Shown piece by piece: positions 6,498 to 10,526 of a stretch of 10,526 bases of DNA. Location of the stretch: positions 1 to 10,526 of the forward strand of contig CAMNQO010000046.1 in the NCBI GenBank assembly GCA_946549475.1, read 5' to 3'. Position 1 is the first letter of the stretch. Each line of letters begins with the position of its first letter. Source of the stretch: an uncultured Bacteroidales bacterium (lineage in GTDB: Bacteria; Bacteroidota; Bacteroidia; Bacteroidales; UBA932). Position numbers and translations under genes: made by a program. The notes beneath the pieces are model-generated. The model was given only the letters and a program-made list of their open reading frames with translations. It made no database searches and was not told the origin of the DNA.

Positions 6498-8588
6498 TTA
6501 TTCAATGACAATGACATAGCAGCAGTCGGCTGCAGCGTTGGCGCAGATGCCTCCGTTGATGTTGATGTTTTTGTACAACTGGTAGTGTGTTTCACCGTTC
6601 CAATATGCCACATCGTAGCGGACGGTTGCGGTCGTGCCGCCGACATTGGTCCAGGTGATGTCCGTCAGGCAATGGTTCTGGTAGGCCTTCATCGTTTCCC
6701 AGTTCCAGTTGGACTCTTTGTTGGCGTCGGTGTTGTCCCAGGCGGTGCTGCCATCGTCGTTCCAGCCCCAGTTGTCCCAGCGGAAGACGGTCAGGCCTTT
6801 CCAACTCGCATCATTGACATGGGCGTAAGGGCCGTGGTAGTTCTCGCCACATTTGGAATAGACGAAATAGCGTGTGGTCAGGGAGGCTCCGACGGCGACA
6901 TCGTGTCCGGTCGGCTGCCAGCTGTCATACCAGTTGTCGGTCGTCAGCGTCGTGGAGCCGAAGGCTTCTTTACCCTTCTTGACCGGGATGGTGACATTGA
7001 CGGTCTCTCCCTTGTAGGTGGCGGTGAATACCTGGTCGCCTTCGGTGGCGGCAAGGGTCTGGCCGGCCGTGAAGGCAAAGTCGGAGGCCGTCAGTTCCTT
7101 GGTGGTTCCGTTGCTGTACCAGGCGAAGATGCGCTTGGGCGTCCCGATGACATCCAGGCTCAGCGGCGTGTCATAGACATAATATTTGTAGCCGCTGCGA
7201 TAGCCGACGAAGGTGATGTCTTCCTCTTCTTCCGCCTTGTAACCGGAGTACCAGACTTTGTTGATGCCGAAGTGGCTGAGGTCGGTCGTCAGGAAGAGAT
7301 ACAGGTCTCCGCTGATCTCCATATCAAAGGTAATCGTACGCGTCTTGGCCTTGTCGCTTTCGGCGGCCGGCGTGCTGACCGATTTGAAGCGCATTACGCC
7401 GTTGTCGTTTTTCAAGGACATCGTGACATAGGCACCGTCCATCAGGTTGACGAAGTCATCGCCCATCAGGTTGGTATCCGTGCCTTTCTCGCGGAGGCCG
7501 GCCACGGTATTGAAGTCCCCGGCAGGGGTCCATCCCCAGTAATCCGCACGGAGGGCGAGATGTTCCGAGTAGGGGTCCTGTCCCAGTGCGACGGTAGAGA
7601 AGACGGCGGTCCAGTTGTGCCAGGTCTCGTTGTTGGACTTGGAACTGTAGTTGTAAAATTCCAGATGCAGCGTCTTGCCTTCGGGGACCTGATAGGATTG
7701 GCTATGGGCACCCCACCATGCGGTCGTGTTGTCCGTAGCGCCGACGGTGTAAGGGGCAAAGTCGTCTTCGAGGGTGACGGTCGGCAGTTCGATGACCTGG
7801 CCGCGGGCGATTTCAAAGTTGCCGCCAATGTACTTGGAGGTGGTGACGGCGATGTTGCTGTCCGTTCCCCAGAGGTTCATTTTGAACCAGCCGTATTCCC
7901 CCGTCGGGACGGGAATATAGAAGGTCATATCCTGCGAATCTTCAAGGGCTTCCGCCAGACGGATGCCGACGCCGGTCTTGCCCGAAGCCAGCGCGGTGTT
8001 GTCGTTCTTGATCTCAATCTCTTCGGCTGTAGTCCCGTTGAGCGTAACCGTTCCGGTAATCGGCTTGTCGGTCTCGAACCAGAAGCCTTCGGTCCCTTCG
8101 GGAACATTCTGGTAAGTTACCCGGATCAGGGCGGCGGCGTGACGGAATTCGAATCTTACATTGTCATCTTCGCTGCTTTCGGGCGTACCGATCAGCAGGG
8201 CGTTGGTCGTGCGGCGCTCGAAACTGTATTCTTCCGGCAGCGTGACTTGATAGTTCCCGGCCGAGGTAAAGGAGCCGTTCTGGGCGGGGCTGACGGCGAG
8301 GAGAAGCCCGGGAGCCGTCCCGGTGAAGGTGTGGGTGAAGACGCCGTTTTCCGCGTCGGTGCAACTGAAATCGACATATTGGCCGTCACTCGTGCCGACG
8401 GATATGTTTTCTGCGGAACGCCAGGCAAAGCCGTCCGTCTTGTTGTATGTGCTCTTGAGGCCGTCAAGCGAGGCGACGATATTTACCGTTTTTCCTTCAG
8501 GAATACCGTTGGTCGAAGTGGCGGCAGGCTCTTTGGCGCATCCGGCAAAGGCCAGGATGGCGGCGGTCAGATAAAGTGCTTTTTTCAT
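6498..8588 (-). CDS. Surface lipoprotein with fimbrillin-like N-terminus, Trp-rich domain, Ig-like domain and second Trp-rich domain (module 2)
   Basis: The product has 696 residues from the ATG at 8586-8588. The start is set by GGAGG eight bases upstream and by the signal peptide MKKALYLTAAILAFAGC (Cys17, then AKEP); the frame is open 17 codons further upstream. Residues about 34-270 match the fimbrillin-like region of the 713-residue lipoprotein: ISVGTSDGQY at 62-71, TTNALLIGTP at 127-136, FRHAAALIRVTY at 148-159 and MTFYIPVPTGEY at 221-232. A Trp-rich domain follows at about 280-450 (VGATDNTTAWWG, YNYSS, WHNW, LALRADYWGW). After an acidic EEEED linker comes an Ig-like domain at 459-539, then a second Trp-rich domain at about 545-696 (FRWDNWGW, SNWNWETM, YDVAYWNGETHYQ, CYVIVIE). 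The architecture bridges the other two lipoproteins. It is probably co-transcribed with the small ORF 16 bases upstream and the lipoprotein downstream. Anchored, secreted beta-domains suggest surface binding or a pilus accessory role, which is inference. Confidence 0.85.
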   Translation of the reverse strand: MKKALYLTAAILAFAGCAKEPAATSTNGIPEGKTVNIVASLDGLKSTYNKTDGFAWRSAENISVGTSDGQYVDFSCTDAENGVFTHTFTGTAPGLLLAVSPAQNGSFTSAGNYQVTLPEEYSFERRTTNALLIGTPESSEDDNVRFEFRHAAALIRVTYQNVPEGTEGFWFETDKPITGTVTLNGTTAEEIEIKNDNTALASGKTGVGIRLAEALEDSQDMTFYIPVPTGEYGWFKMNLWGTDSNIAVTTSKYIGGNFEIARGQVIELPTVTLEDDFAPYTVGATDNTTAWWGAHSQSYQVPEGKTLHLEFYNYSSKSNNETWHNWTAVFSTVALGQDPYSEHLALRADYWGWTPAGDFNTVAGLREKGTDTNLMGDDFVNLMDGAYVTMSLKNDNGVMRFKSVSTPAAESDKAKTRTITFDMEISGDLYLFLTTDLSHFGINKVWYSGYKAEEEEDITFVGYRSGYKYYVYDTPLSLDVIGTPKRIFAWYSNGTTKELTASDFAFTAGQTLAATEGDQVFTATYKGETVNVTIPVKKGKEAFGSTTLTTDNWYDSWQPTGHDVAVGASLTTRYFVYSKCGENYHGPYAHVNDASWKGLTVFRWDNWGWNDDGSTAWDNTDANKESNWNWETMKAYQNHCLTDITWTNVGGTTATVRYDVAYWNGETHYQLYKNININGGICANAAADCCYVIVIE

Positions 8589-8604
8589 CTTGAGTTCCTC
8601 CATT

Positions 8605-8757
8605 TTATTCCCAATAGTAGCCTTCGGATTCGGCATCATGGTACTGGTTTTCGATTTGCTCGATGCCGTTGTTCCCGAATACGGACGCGGCCATCGGTGT
8701 GGCAGCCTGGATCGGAATGATTCGGACTGCAGGTGAAATAAATGTACTTTTTTTCAT
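8605..8757 (-). CDS. Small acidic protein, MKKxxFISP type (module 2)
   Basis: This 50-residue ORF begins MKKSTFISPAVRIIPIQAA, passes through TPMAASVFGNNGIEQ and ends with an acidic, aromatic tail, ESEGYYWE. It parallels the 52-residue ORF at 2505-2663 in its MKKxxFISP start, hydrophobic positions near 11-16, an Asn-Gly-Ile-Glu element (NNGIE here, DNGIE there), the acidic aromatic C-terminus, and its place directly upstream of a fimbrillin-like lipoprotein gene. Its stop is 16 bases before the lipoprotein start. The N-terminal hydrophobic run is too short to be a sure signal peptide. I do not recognise a named family or function. Conservation of the ORF at both modules makes translation likely. 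Confidence 0.68.
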   Translation of the reverse strand: MKKSTFISPAVRIIPIQAATPMAASVFGNNGIEQIENQYHDAESEGYYWE

Positions 8758-8800
8758 TTTATTAAATTATGTGTTTATAATCGGCCTGTGTATAAAACAG

Positions 8801-8836
8801 TTCAGCGGCGAATTTAATGATAAACTTGCCGCTGAA
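8801..8836 (-). promoter_or_regulatory. 9-bp inverted repeat overlapping the module 2 promoter (possible weak terminator or attenuator)
   Basis: TTCAGCGGC (8801-8809) and GCCGCTGAA (8828-8836) are perfect inverted repeats separated by 18 bases. In a transcript reading through from araB they could form a hairpin followed by CTGTTTTAT, a weak intrinsic terminator. The left arm also touches the candidate -7 box at 8809-8816, so it could instead be a protein-binding palindrome. Confidence 0.5.
8809..8816 (-). promoter_or_regulatory. Candidate -7 box of module 2 promoter
   Basis: The minus strand reads TAAATTCG, one mismatch from TAnnTTTG. Alone this is weak. It sits exactly 28 bases downstream of the shared motif at 8845-8866, the same spacing as the better -7 match in module 1. 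No -33 TTTG is present. Confidence 0.4.
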
Positions 8837-8844
8837 AGATGAAT

Positions 8845-8866
8845 TTTGAACGTAAAAGGTGGATTT
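8845..8866. promoter_or_regulatory. Shared upstream motif, copy 2 (possible operator)
   Basis: This is the second copy of the 22-bp element, 18 of 22 positions identical to 2725-2746. It lies only 9 bases beyond the araB stop and 87 bases before the small ORF start. Conservation here contrasts with the unlike sequence on the way to each small ORF, which supports a regulatory role. Confidence 0.6.
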
Positions 8867-8875
8867 TTATGCAGT

Positions 8876-10468
8876 TTAGCGTTTGTGGCGGACGGCCGCT
8901 TCTTCTACGGGTAACAAGGCCCGGTAGTTGTCCAGCCATGCGTTGAATCCGGCCACTTCCTCCGGGGTGGGGGAAACGGATTCTCCGGTATTGCCGGCGA
9001 ATACCACTTCTTCGAGGAAAGCGGGCAGGTCGCGTTTCTGTGCGTTGTTGACCACATAGGATGCGAGCAGGGCAATGCCCCAGGCGCCTCCTTCTCCCGC
9101 CGTCTCCATGACGGAGATGGGTGAGCCGAGGGCGGCCGCCAGCATACGCTGGCCGACCCCTTTGGTCTTGAAGTAGCCGCCGTGTCCGGTAATCCGGTCC
9201 ACTTTGACTTTTTCTTCGTTGAAGAGGATGTCGTTGCCGATTTTCAATACGCAGATGGCGCCATAGAGATGGGCCCGCATGAAATTGGCGAGGCTGAACT
9301 TGTCACCGGCACCCCGCACGAAAAGGGGACGGCCTTCCGCAAAACCGGTGACCGGCTCTCCGGAAATGTAGTTGAAAGAGACCAGTCCGCCGCAGTCCGC
9401 ATCACCCTCCAGGGCTTTGTTGAAGAGTTTGGTAAAGACCTCCCGTTTGTCCACGGGCAGGCCGAGCAGTTCCTGGTACTCGACGAAGAGGTTGACCCAG
9501 GCGTTGATGTCGCTCGTGCAGTTGTTGCAGTGGACCATCGCGACCGGAGACCCGTCGGGGGTGGTCACGATGTCAATCATCTCGTGGGGCTTGCTCATGT
9601 CTTGTTCCAATACGATCATCGAGAAAGACGAGGTGCCTGCCGAGACATTGCCCGTACGCGGTTTGACCGCGTTGGTGGCCACCATGCCGGTCCCTGCGTC
9701 GCCTTCGGGCGCACAGAAAGGAATGCCCGGCTTGAGGTGACCGCTGGGGTCGAGTTTGCGGGCGCCTTCCTCGGTCAGCACGCCGGCGTTCTCCCCGGCG
9801 GAGAGCACCTTGGGCAGCAGGTCACGCAGTTTCCAGCCGTAGCCCTTGGGGGCGACGAGTTTGTCGAAGGCATCGATGCGTCGGGCGTCGAAATCTCCCG
9901 TCGCGGCATCGATGGGCATCATGCCGGAAGCATCCCCCACGCCGAGGACCTTGCGGCCCGTCAGGCGCCAGTGGATGTAGCCGGCGAGGGTGGTGAAGAA
10001 ATCGACATCCTTTACATGCGGCTCGTCGTCCAGGATGCACTGATACAGATGGGACAGGCTCCAGCGCAGCGGCATGTTGAAGTTGAAGAGTTCGGAGAGG
10101 GCCTTGGCGGCGGGACCTGTGTTGGTGTTGCGCCAGGTGCGGAAGGGGACGAGCAGGCGTTCGGCGGCATCGAAGGCCATGTAGCCGTGCATCATCGCGC
10201 TGATGCCGATGGCGGCGAGATTTTCAATCTCTACGCCGTAGTGATGGCGGACATCGGTGCGCAGGGAGGCGTAGCAGTCCTGCAATCCGTTCCAGATGTC
10301 ATCCAGGCTATAGGTCCACAGCCCGTTTTCGAGGCGGTTTTCCCACTCGTGGTCGCCCTGGGCGATGGGGTTGAATGCCTCATCGATCAGGACGGCCTTG
10401 ATGCGGGTGGAGCCGAATTCGATACCCAGGATGGCTTTCCCGGATTCGATGGTCTTCTTGGCGTTCAT
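8876..10468 (-). CDS. araB: FGGY-family carbohydrate kinase, probable L-ribulokinase
   Basis: This 530-residue protein has the two-domain FGGY sugar kinase pattern. The N-terminal phosphate loop is ILGIEFGSTRIK at 13-24, followed by GISAMMHGYMAFD at 88-100 and TWRNTNTG at 111-118. The catalytic Asp is in EGDAGTGM (Asp257), the glycine-rich segment NVSAGTSSFS is at 274-283, and the C-terminal nucleotide-binding part is GHGGYFKTKGVGQRMLAAAL at 428-447, then ETAGEGGAWGIALL at 455-468. It would phosphorylate L-ribulose to L-ribulose 5-phosphate in the cytoplasm. Family sequence alone cannot exclude xylulokinase or another pentulose kinase. The choice rests on the upstream gene, which ends like L-arabinose isomerase and stops one base before this start, indicating one operon and tight coupling. 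There is no Shine-Dalgarno sequence, as in most genes here. No araD is in the window. Confidence 0.8.
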   Translation of the reverse strand: MNAKKTIESGKAILGIEFGSTRIKAVLIDEAFNPIAQGDHEWENRLENGLWTYSLDDIWNGLQDCYASLRTDVRHHYGVEIENLAAIGISAMMHGYMAFDAAERLLVPFRTWRNTNTGPAAKALSELFNFNMPLRWSLSHLYQCILDDEPHVKDVDFFTTLAGYIHWRLTGRKVLGVGDASGMMPIDAATGDFDARRIDAFDKLVAPKGYGWKLRDLLPKVLSAGENAGVLTEEGARKLDPSGHLKPGIPFCAPEGDAGTGMVATNAVKPRTGNVSAGTSSFSMIVLEQDMSKPHEMIDIVTTPDGSPVAMVHCNNCTSDINAWVNLFVEYQELLGLPVDKREVFTKLFNKALEGDADCGGLVSFNYISGEPVTGFAEGRPLFVRGAGDKFSLANFMRAHLYGAICVLKIGNDILFNEEKVKVDRITGHGGYFKTKGVGQRMLAAALGSPISVMETAGEGGAWGIALLASYVVNNAQKRDLPAFLEEVVFAGNTGESVSPTPEEVAGFNAWLDNYRALLPVEEAAVRHKR

Positions 10469-10469
10469 C

Positions 10470-10526
10470 TTATTGCAGGGATTTGTTCAGCATATAGTAC
10501 ACCTCGTTCATCCGGAGTTCTTTCTT
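10470..10526 (-). CDS. araA: L-arabinose isomerase, C-terminal end only (partial)
   Basis: The last 18 codons and stop of a gene enter from the right edge; they read KKELRMNEVYYMLNKSLQ. Arabinose isomerases characteristically end in a short helix of the form LRWNEVYY, which this matches apart from Met for Trp. The enzyme converts L-arabinose to L-ribulose, the substrate of the adjoining kinase. Only the tail is visible, so the call rests on a short motif plus context. Confidence 0.62.
   Translation of the reverse strand, partial: KKELRMNEVYYMLNKSLQ

Noticed and set aside
6585..8720. A 711-codon open frame on the plus strand
   Set aside because: It lies antisense to the 696-residue lipoprotein and the small ORF, both with clear signals. 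The product has no recognisable domain and a Gly/Val/Asp-rich composition typical of antisense frames over GC-rich genes.
352..8757. Possible SusC/SusD-type polysaccharide utilisation locus
   Set aside because: The lipoproteins show fimbrillin-like, Ig-like and Trp-rich domains rather than the helical repeat fold of SusD, and no TonB-dependent porin or glycoside hydrolase is present.

Overview
The window looks like a chromosomal segment of a member of the Bacteroidales. Four things point there. Two large lipoproteins carry fimbrillin (Mfa-like) N-terminal regions. The best promoter fits the Bacteroidetes -33/-7 form (ATTG, 20 bases, TAATTTTG). Most starts lack a Shine-Dalgarno sequence. An arabinose-type sugar locus is paired with a two-subunit transketolase. 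The GC-rich third positions suggest a higher-GC gut lineage rather than Bacteroides itself, but I cannot fix the genus. Every gene I can support is on the minus strand, so the window is described from right to left, in the direction of transcription.

The metabolic genes come in two blocks. At the right edge are the last 18 codons of an L-arabinose isomerase-like gene (araA) and a complete FGGY sugar kinase, best read as ribulokinase (araB). In the middle, the N- and C-terminal halves of transketolase are separate adjacent genes with their own promoter and terminator. Together they would take L-arabinose toward xylulose 5-phosphate and the pentose phosphate pathway. araD and any transporter would have to lie outside the window.

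The unusual content is two copies of a surface-protein module placed after these metabolic blocks. Each copy has a shared motif of about 22 bp, a candidate -7 box exactly 28 bases downstream, a 50-52 codon ORF (MKKxxFISP start, acidic aromatic end), and a large lipoprotein with a fimbrillin-like N-terminus and tryptophan-rich C-terminal domains. Module 2 follows araB and carries a second lipoprotein built of two copies of an Ig-like plus Trp-rich unit. Module 1 follows the transketolase genes and has one large lipoprotein. Both modules end in strong intrinsic terminators.

At the left edge, beyond the last terminator, lies the C-terminal half of an Rpn/PD-(D/E)XK-type transposase-like protein with no N-terminal catalytic half, apparently a decayed fragment. 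I saw no tRNA, rRNA, CRISPR array, insertion-sequence ends, SusC/SusD pair or glycoside hydrolase. Family names come from recognising sequence patterns and were not searched. The function of the surface modules is inferred.
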